Assembly: GCF_019063845.1 (NCBI RefSeq)
Contig: NZ_CP077683.1
Span: forward strand, 620,001 to 684,000
From: Geomonas subterranea
Lineage (GTDB): Bacteria > Desulfobacterota > Desulfuromonadia > Geobacterales > Geobacteraceae
Length of the DNA stretch: 64,000 nucleotides
Reading direction: 5' to 3'
Positions 27,589 through 35,360 of this stretch are shown here, piece by piece. The notes below the pieces were generated by a model. The model was not told where the DNA came from, searched no databases, and worked only from the letters and a program-made list of their open reading frames with translations. A program made the translations under genes and the position numbers. Each line of letters starts with the position of its first letter. The stretch's first letter is position 1.

Positions 27589-28656
27589 ATGATAGGTAAC
27601 AGAATCCTTGCGGCCCAAGAATGCCTGAAACGTCTGGATGCCGAACTGTTGCTGATCCTCAATCTGAGCAACATCCGGTATCTCACCGGGTTCACCGGCA
27701 GCGAGGCGCTGCTGATAATCTCTCCAGAAGACGGGTGGTTTCTCACCGACTCCCGTTACACCTCCCAGGCTGGCGCCGAGGTCACGGGCGCGAAGGTCAT
27801 CGAGTTCTCGAACCGGATGGATACGCTGGCCGAACTGCTGCTGCAAAGCGGCGCGACCAGGGTCGCCTTCGAAGCCGGCTCCACCACAGTCGCTTTCTAC
27901 CAGGAGCTTTGCGGCAGGACGCCGGAAATCGAGTACCTGAACGCCGACAGCGAGCTGGCCGGCCTCAGGACGGTTAAGGACGCCGGCGAACTGGAGATCC
28001 TCGAACGGGTGGCCGCCATCGCCTCGGAATCACTCCTGGAGACCGTGGCGCGCCTGAAGCCGGGGATGACCGAGAGTGAAGTGGCCTGGATGCTGGAAGT
28101 GGCCATGCGTGAGAGAGGGGCGGAAGGGAAATCTTTCGATTTCATAGTCGCCTCCGGCGAACGCGGTGCGCTGCCGCATGGGCGCGCTTCCGGGAAGAAG
28201 CTGGTGGCGGGGGAATTGGTCACCATCGACTACGGCGCCATCTACCGCGGTTACTGCTCGGACGAGACGGTGACCGTATGTCTTGGGGAGCCCGACCCGA
28301 AGCAGCGCGAGGTGTACGAAACGGTTCTGGCGGCGCAGCGCGCGGCCATGGAGGCGGTCCATCCCGGCCTCAGTTTCCGGGACGTCGACGCCAAGGCGCG
28401 CGACTACATCGCCGGCAAGGGGTTCGGGGAATATTTCGGACACGGCCTTGGGCACGGAGTCGGCATCGACATCCACGAGCACCCCACGGCCTCGCCGCGC
28501 AGCAAGCACGTCATCCAGGAGGGTATGGTCTTCACCATCGAGCCGGGGATCTACATCCCGGGGTGGGGTGGCGTGAGGATAGAGGACACCGTGGTGGTCG
28601 AGCAGAACTGCTGCCGTCCCATCACCAGGGTGCCCAAAGAGCTGATGATTCTCTGA
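27589..28656 (+). CDS. Xaa-Pro aminopeptidase (M24B family)
   Basis: The 355-residue product starts at ATG 27589; the reading frame is open far upstream inside aroQ, but the conserved N-terminus begins here. It has a creatinase-type N-terminal domain (about 1-130) and a pita-bread catalytic domain. The metal-site segments are TIDYGAIYRGYCSDET near 210-225, GHGLGHGVGIDIHE near 284-297 and FTIEPGIYIPG near 315. It removes N-terminal residues before proline. The aroQ-peptidase order occurs in many bacteria. It ends 77 bases before accB. Confidence 0.9.
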   Translation: MIGNRILAAQECLKRLDAELLLILNLSNIRYLTGFTGSEALLIISPEDGWFLTDSRYTSQAGAEVTGAKVIEFSNRMDTLAELLLQSGATRVAFEAGSTTVAFYQELCGRTPEIEYLNADSELAGLRTVKDAGELEILERVAAIASESLLETVARLKPGMTESEVAWMLEVAMRERGAEGKSFDFIVASGERGALPHGRASGKKLVAGELVTIDYGAIYRGYCSDETVTVCLGEPDPKQREVYETVLAAQRAAMEAVHPGLSFRDVDAKARDYIAGKGFGEYFGHGLGHGVGIDIHEHPTASPRSKHVIQEGMVFTIEPGIYIPGWGGVRIEDTVVVEQNCCRPITRVPKELMIL

Positions 28657-28733
28657 GAGTTTTAGGCGGGCCTGTCCGGCGTCGATTCGGAAGGCCTTTA
28701 ACCATGCAATAAAGTGAAGAAAAGGAGAATGAT

Positions 28734-29210
28734 GTGGATATAAAAGACCTGAAGATGCTGATCAAGATGGTAACGGAGACCGACATCACCGAGTTCGAGC
28801 TGGAAAACGCAGATGACAAGGTCGTCATCAAGAGGGGCTGCAGCGCTGCTCCGCAGTTCCAGATGCAGGCGCCCGTCGCCTACCAGTACGCTCCGGCCGC
28901 TCCCGCGGCTGCCGCAGCTCCGGCTGCCGCTCCCGCCGCAGCCGCTCCGGCTGCCGCAGAGAAGGAGCAGGGCGACGTGATCACCTCCCCCATCGTCGGT
29001 ACCTTCTACCGTGCTCCGGCTCCGGACGCCGCTCCCTTCGTGGAAGTCGGCCAGATCGTCGAGAAGGGGCAGGTTCTCTGCATCGTCGAAGCGATGAAAC
29101 TCATGAACGAGATCGAGGCGGAGTTCAAGTGCAAGATCGTGAAGATCTGCAAGGAGAACGCGCAGCCGGTCGAGTACGGCGACACCCTCTTCGTGGTGGA
29201 GAAGCTTTAA
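28734..29210 (+). CDS. accB: Biotin carboxyl carrier protein of acetyl-CoA carboxylase
   Basis: The 158-residue product starts at GTG 28734, five bases after AAAGGAGA; nearby ATG codons are out of frame. The N-terminal helical region (1-35) is followed by an Ala/Pro-rich mobile linker (about 50-76) and a biotinyl domain with EAMKLMNE, where Lys122 is the biotinylation site. It carries carboxybiotin between AccC and the AccAD carboxyltransferase. It sits directly upstream of accC. Confidence 0.96.
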   Translation: MDIKDLKMLIKMVTETDITEFELENADDKVVIKRGCSAAPQFQMQAPVAYQYAPAAPAAAAAPAAAPAAAAPAAAEKEQGDVITSPIVGTFYRAPAPDAAPFVEVGQIVEKGQVLCIVEAMKLMNEIEAEFKCKIVKICKENAQPVEYGDTLFVVEKL

Positions 29211-29212
29211 GG

Positions 29213-29288
29213 CAGATTGAGATCAAGATAAAGATTAAGGGCGCGGAGACGTTGTTTCAGTCTCAACCTTAACCTCAACCTCAACCTG
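29213..29288. repeat. AT-rich imperfect inverted repeat with AACCTC units
   Basis: TTGAGATCAAGATAAAGATT near 29217 is loosely complementary to a run of CTTAACCTC, AACCTC and AACCTC units at 29264-29286. The stretch lies between accB and accC and ends just before the accC ribosome-binding site. Base composition differs sharply from the flanking genes. Whether it affects accC expression cannot be told. Confidence 0.4.
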
Positions 29289-29304
29289 TTTTTCGGAGAC
29301 ATCG

Positions 29305-30645
29305 ATGTTCCATAAAATTCTTATCGCCAACCGGGGGGAGATCGCCCTCCGGATCATCAGGACCTGCAAGGAGATGGGGATCAAGACGGTCGCCGTCTAC
29401 TCCACCGCCGACGCCGAGTCGCTGCACGTGAAACTCGCCGACGAGAGCGTCTGCATCGGTCCGGCTCCCAGCCTCTCCAGCTACCTGAACATCAACGCCA
29501 TCATCTCCGCGGCGGAACTTACCGATGCGGAGGCGATCCACCCCGGCTACGGCTTCCTGTCGGAAAACCCGAGGTTCGCGGAGATCTGCGAGAAGTGCGG
29601 TATCACCTTCATCGGCCCCACCGCCGAGAGCATGCGCATCATGGGCGACAAGATCTCCGCCCGCCAGGCGGTCATCAAGGTCGGCGTGCCCATCCTTCCC
29701 GGCACCAAGGAAGGGGTTCACGACGTCACCGAGGCGATCAAGGTCGCCAAGGAGATCGGCTTCCCGGTCATCATCAAGGCGACGGCAGGCGGCGGCGGGC
29801 GCGGCATGAAGATCGTGCACTCCCCGGCGGCCCTCCCCAACGCGTTCATGACCGCGAGGACCGAGGCGCAGACCGGCTTCGGCAACCCGGAAGTCTACAT
29901 CGAGCGCTACTGCGAGAACCCGCGCCACGTCGAGATCCAGGTCCTGGCCGACAAGCACGGCAACGTGATCCACCTGGGCGAGCGTGACTGCTCCATCCAG
30001 CGTCGTCACCAGAAGGTGATCGAGGAGGCTCCCTCCACCGTCACCACCCCTGAGCTCAGGAAGGCGATGGGCGAGGCCGCGGTCGCCGCGGCCAAGGCCG
30101 TCAACTACAACAGCGTGGGGACCATGGAGTTCCTGGTCGACAAGAACAACAACTTCTACTTCATGGAGATGAACACCCGCGTGCAGGTGGAGCACCCGGT
30201 GACCGAGATGATCACCGGCGTCGACATCGTGAAGGAGCAGATCCGCTCCGCTTACGGCGAAAAGCTCCGCTACACCCAGGATGACATCAAGATCAAGGGG
30301 CACTCCATCGAGTGCCGCATCAACGCCGAGGACTCGGTGAAGTTCACCCCGTGCCCCGGCAAGATCACCGACCACCACACCCCGGGCGGGCTCGGCGTCC
30401 GCGTCGACTCCTTCGTGTACACCAACTACACCGTCGTGCCACACTACGATTCCCTGATCGCCAAGCTCATCGTGCACGCCGACACCAGGGAAGAGGCCAT
30501 CAAGCGCATGGCACGCGCCCTGGACGAGTACATCGTGGACGGCATCAAGACCACCATCCCGTTCCACAAGCGGATCATGGCCAACAAAGACTTCATAGAA
30601 GGGAACATAGACACCGGCTTCATCGAAAGGCTGGTACTGGAGTAA
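29305..30645 (+). CDS. accC: Biotin carboxylase subunit of acetyl-CoA carboxylase
   Basis: This 446-residue ATP-grasp enzyme carboxylates biotin on AccB using ATP and bicarbonate. It begins [17 protein letters not shown] and has the [10 protein letters not shown] glycine-rich ATP loop near 163-172, HVEIQVL near 208 and [14 protein letters not shown] near 287-300. GGAGAC precedes ATG 29305. It is full length and ends three bases before gcvH. No accA or accD is in the window. Confidence 0.97.
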   Translation: MFHKILIANRGEIALRIIRTCKEMGIKTVAVYSTADAESLHVKLADESVCIGPAPSLSSYLNINAIISAAELTDAEAIHPGYGFLSENPRFAEICEKCGITFIGPTAESMRIMGDKISARQAVIKVGVPILPGTKEGVHDVTEAIKVAKEIGFPVIIKATAGGGGRGMKIVHSPAALPNAFMTARTEAQTGFGNPEVYIERYCENPRHVEIQVLADKHGNVIHLGERDCSIQRRHQKVIEEAPSTVTTPELRKAMGEAAVAAAKAVNYNSVGTMEFLVDKNNNFYFMEMNTRVQVEHPVTEMITGVDIVKEQIRSAYGEKLRYTQDDIKIKGHSIECRINAEDSVKFTPCPGKITDHHTPGGLGVRVDSFVYTNYTVVPHYDSLIAKLIVHADTREEAIKRMARALDEYIVDGIKTTIPFHKRIMANKDFIEGNIDTGFIERLVLE

Positions 30646-30648
30646 GCT

Positions 30649-31038
30649 ATGGACTTTCCAGAAGAGCTTAAATACAGCAAAGAGCACCTGTGGGTTCGCG
30701 TCGAGGGTGACCGTGCCGTAATCGGGGTCACCGACTACGCGCAGGCGGAGTTGGGCAACGTCACCTCGGTCGAGCTCCCGGAGCCGGGCGACGAGCTGGA
30801 GCAGGACGATTCGTTCGGCTCCATCGAGGCGAGAAAAACGGTGGCCGACCTCTACGCGCCGCTTTCGGGCACCGTGCTCGAGGTCAACACCGAGCTCGGC
30901 ACCGCGCCGGAGTTCGTCAACGACGATCCCTACGACGCCGGCTGGCTGGTCGTCATCGAGATGGCCGATTCGGAGGAGCTGAACCTTCTCATGTCCGCCG
31001 AGCTGTACGAGGACACCGTCTCCGTTTCCGAAGAATAA
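30649..31038 (+). CDS. gcvH: Glycine cleavage system H protein (lipoyl carrier)
   Basis: The 129-residue product is a full-length H protein, with HLWVRVEGDRAVIGVTDYAQ (13-32) and the lipoyl site FGSIEARKTVADLYAP, where Lys63 is the expected lipoylated residue. The site differs from the common ESVKAASD form. It starts four bases after the accC stop and is followed by a terminator, so it is co-transcribed with accBC. No gcvT, gcvP, lipA or lipB is nearby. It may be a lipoyl carrier serving a distant system (inference). Confidence 0.92.
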   Translation: MDFPEELKYSKEHLWVRVEGDRAVIGVTDYAQAELGNVTSVELPEPGDELEQDDSFGSIEARKTVADLYAPLSGTVLEVNTELGTAPEFVNDDPYDAGWLVVIEMADSEELNLLMSAELYEDTVSVSEE

Positions 31039-31063
31039 CCGTTACCTGTTCGAGATATACCTG

Positions 31064-31096
31064 AAAAGGCGAGAGTTCCTCTCGCCTTTTCCTTTT
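31064..31096 (+). terminator. Intrinsic terminator after gcvH
   Basis: AAAAGGCGAGAG (31064-31075) and CTCTCGCCTTTT (31079-31090) form a perfect 12-bp stem with a three-base loop, followed by CCTTTT. It closes the accB-accC-gcvH unit. Confidence 0.9.
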
Positions 31097-31120
31097 CCGA
31101 TCAGCTACTATCTTCCACGA

Positions 31121-31221
31121 GTACCCTCTCCCTCCGGGAGAGGGTGCCCGAAGGGCGGGTGAGGGCGCTGCCGGCTGCAGTTAATCCCTCACCCTGCCCC
31201 TCTCCCAGAGGGAGAGGGGAT
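31121..31221. repeat. REP-like palindrome (CTCTCCC/GGGAGAGGG family), copy 1
   Basis: Left arm CCCTCTCCCTCCGGGAGAGG continues into a GGGCGGGTGAGGG block. After a short spacer the right arm has CCCTCACCCTGCCCCTCTCC, then GAGGGAGAGGGG. The arms can pair over most of their length. The same element occurs in reverse orientation at 39425-39546. It lies just upstream of mqnA. Confidence 0.75.
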
Positions 31222-31266
31222 GTCAATCAAACCTTTTTTGCCTCAGCCTCATCCCGGAGTTTTGTC

Positions 31267-32088
31267 GTGACCATCAACATAGGACATATCAAGTACGCTA
31301 ACTGCACTCCCATATTCACCGCTCTCGCTTCCCATTTCGACTGCACCGGGTACCGCTTCGTGGACGGTGTCCCGGCGCGTCTGAACGCCATGCTGCGCGC
31401 CGGCGAGATCGACCTCAGCCCCTCCTCCTCGATCGAGTACGCCATGGCGCACGAGCAGTATTGTCTGCTCCCCGAGCTCTCCATCAGCGCCATCGGTCCG
31501 GTGAAGAGCGTGTTTCTTTTCTCCAAAGTTCCCGTGGAGGAGCTGGACGGCGCCCCCATCGGGCTTACCGCGGAATCGGATACTTCGGTAAACCTCCTCA
31601 AGGTGCTGCTGGGGAGGAAATATGGCTTCAGCAACGCTTTCGAGCGGACCACGCTGCCGCTCACCCGGGCGCTGGAGCAGTTTCCCGGCCTGCTGCTGAT
31701 CGGTGACGCCGCCCTGAAAGGGGCCGCTTCAGGTTCCGGGTTCTTCTGTTACGACCTGGGGCAGCTCTGGCACGAGTTCACCGGGCTCCCCTTCGTCTTT
31801 GCTCTCTGGATTGTGCGGCGCGAGGCGGCGCTGGAGAAGCGCGCCGAACTGGAGGCGCTGGCCCGTGACCTGGTGGCGGCGAAGAAGCTCGCCTACGCGA
31901 GCTATGCCGAGATCGCGGCGAACTGCGAGGAGCGCGCCTGGCTCAGCGAGGAGGCGCTGGTGGATTACTGGCAGACCATCTCGTACGAGCTGACCGACGC
32001 GCACCTTGAAGGCGCGCGGCTCTTCTTCCGGCACGCCTTCGAGATGGGGCTCATCCCGAGCCTGCCGGAGTTGCGTTTTTTCGAGTAA
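31267..32088 (+). CDS. mqnA: Chorismate dehydratase MqnA (futalosine menaquinone pathway)
   Basis: The 273-residue product starts at GTG 31267 behind GGAG. An in-frame extension to 31144 would be translated through the REP-like palindrome and is rejected. It has the MqnA/MqnD solute-binding-like fold, with INIGHIKYANCTP at the start, DLSPSSSIEYA near 56-66, ISAIGPVKSVFLFS near 77-90 and TAESDTSVNLLKVLLG near 101-116. It converts chorismate to 3-[(1-carboxyvinyl)oxy]benzoate, the first step of the alternative menaquinone route. Its position next to four shikimate genes fits substrate supply. Confidence 0.93.
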   Translation: MTINIGHIKYANCTPIFTALASHFDCTGYRFVDGVPARLNAMLRAGEIDLSPSSSIEYAMAHEQYCLLPELSISAIGPVKSVFLFSKVPVEELDGAPIGLTAESDTSVNLLKVLLGRKYGFSNAFERTTLPLTRALEQFPGLLLIGDAALKGAASGSGFFCYDLGQLWHEFTGLPFVFALWIVRREAALEKRAELEALARDLVAAKKLAYASYAEIAANCEERAWLSEEALVDYWQTISYELTDAHLEGARLFFRHAFEMGLIPSLPELRFFE

Positions 32089-32128
32089 GGGGGGAGGTGG
32101 AGACCAAAAAGGGGAACCGGAGGTTAGC

Positions 32129-32361
32129 GCACCTTTTTGCGTCTCAAACCTGGGGCGGTGACGTTTTCGAATTCTTTTTGTGCGGGAATTTCACCTGAGG
32201 TGTGTTTAAAATATCTTTCCACGTGTTGAACGCAACTCACTTCGTTTCAAACCGATGTCACTGAAGTTTTCGCATTCTTCTTGCGCGATAACTTCACTTC
32301 AGGTGTGTTTGAAAAAATCTATTCGCGTTTTGAACGCACTTCTTTTCGTCTCAACCGTTTT
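32129..32361. repeat. Degenerate 104-bp tandem repeat in mqnA-nudix gap
   Basis: Two full units and part of a third occur. GACGTTTTCG at 32160 is matched by GAAGTTTTCG at 32263, and the unit ends GAACGCA at 32228 and 32332. Between them TTCACCTGAGGTGTGTTT is matched by TTCACTTCAGGTGTGTTT. A third copy starts with CTTCTTTTCGTCTCAACCG. The region is AT-rich and codes for no recognisable protein on either strand. Confidence 0.75.
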
Positions 32362-32368
32362 CCGTCGT

Positions 32369-32827
32369 TCAAATCTCTCCAGCTTCTTTTTTTCTGCGGT
32401 AGTCGGACAGAATCCGGGCGTGGTCGAAGCAGAGCGGTTGGGGTAGGGCGTCGATGGGGAAGATGGCGAAGGCTGCCGCGTCGTCGCCAGCCTTGGGGGT
32501 GCCCGTAGCCTTTGCGACGTAAACGGTCGAGATGTTGTGGCTGCGTTTGTCGCGGGCCGGATCGGAGTAGCATCCCAACAGCCTCAAATCCTTTTCCTCC
32601 AGAACGACCGCAATCTCTTCCTCCATCTCCCGTACGGCCGCATGTTCCAGCGTTTCCCCGTAATCGACGAAGCCGCCGGGTATGGCCCATCCTAGCGGCT
32701 CGTTCTTGCGCTCGATTAGCACGATCCCGTCCGGGAGTTCGACGATCACGTCCACGGTGGGGAGCGGATTCTTATACTCTTTCACCTTGGCCCCGCAAGC
32801 GGGGCAGGCCAGAAAATCAAATGGCAT
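32369..32827 (-). CDS. NUDIX hydrolase
   Basis: The 152-residue product has a short CPAC segment (Cys8, Cys11; only half a zinc ribbon) and a Nudix box at about 52-74 (G-x5-E-x7-R-E-x-x-E-E). The box has alanine in place of the usual glycine near its end. It is full length for a single-domain Nudix pyrophosphatase. Substrate cannot be predicted. It is transcribed leftwards from a start at 32827. The gap to the next minus-strand gene contains a terminator, so it appears to be a separate unit. Confidence 0.9.
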   Translation of the reverse strand: MPFDFLACPACGAKVKEYKNPLPTVDVIVELPDGIVLIERKNEPLGWAIPGGFVDYGETLEHAAVREMEEEIAVVLEEKDLRLLGCYSDPARDKRSHNISTVYVAKATGTPKAGDDAAAFAIFPIDALPQPLCFDHARILSDYRRKKEAGEI

Positions 32828-32853
32828 CGCACACCTCCGGTGAATTCAGGGGT

Positions 32854-32883
32854 AAAAAAAAGGGAGGACCTGAGTCCTCCCTT
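32854..32883 (-). terminator. Intrinsic terminator after the PxxKW gene (minus strand)
   Basis: On the minus strand AAGGGAGGAC and GTCCTCCCTT (plus-strand 32860-32869 and 32874-32883) pair over ten bases with a four-base loop. A run of seven T residues follows (plus-strand A-tract 32854-32860). Confidence 0.9.
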
Positions 32884-32911
32884 CTTAAGGTACAACAAAT
32901 TGCCTTGTGTG

Positions 32912-33205
32912 CTACTTTTTCTTCTTGGCGCCTGCGGCTTTCTTGGAAGCTTTGAGCGGGTTGATCTTGGCGTCTTCGGTCTTGAGCTCGACCTTGACGT
33001 GGGTAGCGAAGTTGCAGATACCGCCGACCCACTTCTTCTCGGGGGCCGGGTATGCGCTGCAAACCTTCCCGATGGAGCCGTCTACGACCCTGTCACAACC
33101 TTCGCAGTTCTCCACGATCAGCTGGCAGGAACCTTCGGTGAATACACAACCCTGTTTACCCCAGAAAGTGCACTCGGCACCAGGAAGTACGGTTTGACAT
33201 TGCAT
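32912..33205 (-). CDS. PxxKW-type cysteine-rich protein
   Basis: This 97-residue protein has eight cysteines (3, 12, 20, 27, 34, 37, 49, 64) in the arrangement of the PxxKW cysteine-rich family. The motif P55-E-K-K-W59 is followed by ICNFATHVK and a Lys/Ala-rich basic tail. There is no signal peptide. The family is known from Geobacter-like anaerobes, and its function is not established; cysteine spacing suggests metal or cluster binding. It has its own promoter and terminator. GGAGG precedes the start at 33205. Confidence 0.85.
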   Translation of the reverse strand: MQCQTVLPGAECTFWGKQGCVFTEGSCQLIVENCEGCDRVVDGSIGKVCSAYPAPEKKWVGGICNFATHVKVELKTEDAKINPLKASKKAAGAKKKK

Positions 33206-33248
33206 GTTTAAGCCTCCTCAATTGCTTCGTAATCGGTTGATAAAGGAC

Positions 33249-33278
33249 ACTCTACCAATTTCGAAAGAAAAATGTCAA
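33249..33278 (-). promoter_or_regulatory. Promoter of the PxxKW gene (minus strand)
   Basis: On the minus strand TTGACA (33278-33273) is followed after 18 bases by TAGAGT (33254-33249). The -35 box is perfect and the -10 box fair. It diverges from the phosphohexomutase promoter 20 bases away. Confidence 0.5.
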
Positions 33279-33298
33279 CCCACTTTTTTCGCTAAAAC

Positions 33299-33327
33299 TT
33301 GACTCTCCCCGATGACTGGATTAATCT
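33299..33327 (+). promoter_or_regulatory. Promoter of the phosphohexomutase gene
   Basis: TTGACT (33299-33304) and TAATCT (33322-33327) lie 17 bases apart. The transcript would have a roughly 105-base leader before ATG 33441. Confidence 0.55.
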
Positions 33328-33440
33328 CTAGTAATTATTGTATCGGGTCGATCGGCGCTACTGTTTTCGCTATTTTAGACATCGCAAAACCGGGAAGAGC
33401 CAGATTCAGGCGACCTTACTATTACATTCGTGGAGGGATT

Positions 33441-34865
33441 ATGCAGCGGATCACTTTCGGCACTTCCGGCTGGCGCGGCATCTTGTGTGAAGACTTCATC
33501 TTTGAGAATGTTAAGGTAGTGACCCAAGCCATCGCGGACCACGTTAAGAGTAACGGAGAGGGGGGCAAGGGTATCATCGTCGGGTACGACTCCCGTTTCA
33601 TGGGCGAGGCCTTCGCAAAGGAGGCGGCCCGCGTCCTCACCGGCTCCGGCATCACCACCTTCCTCTGTGTGCGCGACACCCCCACCCCCGTGATTTCCTT
33701 CGAGATTCTCCGGCGCGGGGTCGCTGGCGCCATCAACTTCACCGCCAGCCATAACCCGCCGGAGTATAACGGCATCAAGTTCTCCCCCTCCTGGGGCGGC
33801 CCCGCCTTGCCGCAGACCACCAATGACATCGAGCGCCGCGCCAACGAGATGCTGGGGGAGATCTGCTATAACGAGTGCTCCATCGACGAGGCCATGAAGA
33901 AAGGGCTTCTGGTCGAGATCGATCCCATGCAGGATTACCTCGACGACCTGGCCAAGAAAGTGGACTTCGCAGCCATCGCCAAACTCGGCACCATCGCGGT
34001 CAACCCGCTCTACGGCACGGCACGCGGTTATCTCGCCGAGCCGCTCAAGGCGCACGGTGTGAATGTGGTGCAGATGAACGCCAACCGCGACCCCTACTTC
34101 GGCGGCTTCCCTCCGGAGCCGAGCGAGAAGTATATCCAGGATTTCATCAAGCTGGTTCAGCAGGACCCCGAAATCGCCCTCGGTATCGCCACCGACGGCG
34201 ACGCGGACCGCTTCGGCATCGTGGACGGCGACGGCTCCTTCATCGAGCCCAACTACATCATAGCGCTGCTGCTCGACTACCTGGTCCGGGTCAAGGGGAT
34301 GAAGGGGGGCGTCGGGCGTTCGGTTGCCACCTCGCATCTGGTTGATGCGGTCGCCAAGATGCACGACGTGAAGGTTTACGAGACCCCCGTCGGCTTCAAG
34401 TACATCGGCGAACTGATCGCCCAGGACAAGATCATCATCGGAGGAGAGGAAAGCGCCGGGCTCACCATCAAGGGACACGTTCCCGAAAAGGATGGCATTC
34501 TCGCGTGCCTGCTGGTCGCCGAGATGGTGGCTCACGAAGGGATGCCGGTCAAGGCGCTCCTGGAACGGCTGTACGATAAGGTGGGACGTTACCTTACCAA
34601 GAGGGTCAACCTCACCCTTTCTCCCGAGCTGGAAGAGATTTTCCCGGACCGGATCGCCGCGACACCCGCCAGTTTCGCCGGCGTTGCGGTCAAGGAGAAG
34701 ATCACCATCGACGGCAACAAGTTCATCCTTGAAGACGGCAGCTGGCTGTTGTTCCGCAAGTCCGGGACCGAGCCGGTGGTACGCCTGTACTGCGAGGCAT
34801 CCAGCGAGGAGCGCCTGCAGGCGCTGACGGAAGCGGGGCGCGAATTCATACTCGGCAAGGGGTGA
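33441..34865 (+). CDS. Phosphoglucomutase/phosphomannomutase family protein
   Basis: The 474-residue product starts at ATG 33441 behind GGAGGG; the frame is open to 33312, but that extension is AT-rich leader. It is an alpha-D-phosphohexomutase with FGTSGWRG near residue 6, the phosphoserine loop TASHNP (Ser103), a DGDADRFG metal loop near 252-259, and the sugar loop GGEESAG near 334. The C-terminal phosphate loop has RKSGTEP. It interconverts hexose 1- and 6-phosphates. Whether glucose or mannose is preferred is not readable. It stands alone. Confidence 0.93.
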   Translation: MQRITFGTSGWRGILCEDFIFENVKVVTQAIADHVKSNGEGGKGIIVGYDSRFMGEAFAKEAARVLTGSGITTFLCVRDTPTPVISFEILRRGVAGAINFTASHNPPEYNGIKFSPSWGGPALPQTTNDIERRANEMLGEICYNECSIDEAMKKGLLVEIDPMQDYLDDLAKKVDFAAIAKLGTIAVNPLYGTARGYLAEPLKAHGVNVVQMNANRDPYFGGFPPEPSEKYIQDFIKLVQQDPEIALGIATDGDADRFGIVDGDGSFIEPNYIIALLLDYLVRVKGMKGGVGRSVATSHLVDAVAKMHDVKVYETPVGFKYIGELIAQDKIIIGGEESAGLTIKGHVPEKDGILACLLVAEMVAHEGMPVKALLERLYDKVGRYLTKRVNLTLSPELEEIFPDRIAATPASFAGVAVKEKITIDGNKFILEDGSWLLFRKSGTEPVVRLYCEASSEERLQALTEAGREFILGKG

Positions 34866-35303
34866 CAGCACAAATACCCCCCGTCCCCCCTTCGCAAAGG
34901 CTGTATTGGGACGGTGTTGGTATCCTGCGGACCTTTCTGGGGAGAGAGGGTGCGCGGCAGAAGGGAAGGGCTCTGAGACGGGAACCCGAATGAACCTCCT
35001 CCTCCAACGGGACGCAGTTGCGCGCACGGCTTTCAGCCTGCCGGTGACTGCGTCCCATTTTATTACAGGTGCTCTTTTGTGTGGCAGTTGACGGTCACGT
35101 TGCCGGCACCGTCGATGAAGTACCGGCAATAGTCACTGACTCGCACAGCAGAACTTTTTTCGCATATTCCCGCAGTTATCGCTTCGTGATTGCCTTTCGC
35201 TCCGGGCGGTTCGAAAGCGGAGCGGGAATTGCAGTTTCTGCCGGAAACGCTACGGAAATTCCGGTACCCTACCGCGCCGCTGTGATTTATGCTCGTTTTG
35301 GGG
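34866..35303. other. Intergenic region before nifU without a clear gene
   Basis: This stretch of about 440 bases holds a GC-rich start with CCGTCCC...GGGACGG arms near 34881-34914 and a hairpin with T-rich tail at 35009-35062. It also holds a minus-strand open frame ending at 35063. That frame encodes a protein-like tail (GTG at 35146, then VSDYCRYF and GNVTVNCHTKEHL) but has no good start or ribosome-binding site. No convincing gene is called. Confidence 0.5.
35009..35062 (+). terminator. Possible terminator downstream of the phosphohexomutase gene
   Basis: GGGACGCAGT (35009-35018) and ACTGCGTCCC (35047-35056) form a perfect ten-base stem around a 28-base loop that can itself fold, followed by ATTTTATT. 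It lies about 145 bases after the stop codon, so it could equally be a structured RNA element. Confidence 0.45.
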
Positions 35304-35348
35304 TTGTCCTTTGTGCAACCTTTGCGCTATGATAACCGGACTAATTAG
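35304..35348 (+). promoter_or_regulatory. nifU promoter with an Rrf2/IscR-like half-site
   Basis: TTGTCC (35304-35309) and TATGAT (35328-35333) form a promoter with an 18-base spacer. Overlapping its start region, ATAACCGGACTAATTAG (35332-35348) resembles the left half of the type-1 IscR operator, whose right half is absent. An Fe-S-responsive Rrf2 regulator would make sense for an Fe-S assembly operon, but no such regulator gene is in the window. Confidence 0.35.
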
Positions 35349-35360
35349 AAGGGAGGGTCT

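Noticed and set aside
31144..31266. N-terminal extension of mqnA
   Set aside because: It would be translated through the REP-like palindrome and is not conserved in character; GTG 31267 with GGAG gives the expected family start.
33375..35129. 584-codon open frame antisense to the phosphohexomutase gene
   Set aside because: It covers a confidently identified mutase with intact TASHNP and metal loop. The minus-strand product has no recognisable pattern.
34866..35303. 6S, SRP or other housekeeping RNA before nifU
   Set aside because: Hairpins exist, but none of the conserved sequence blocks of these RNAs could be recognised.
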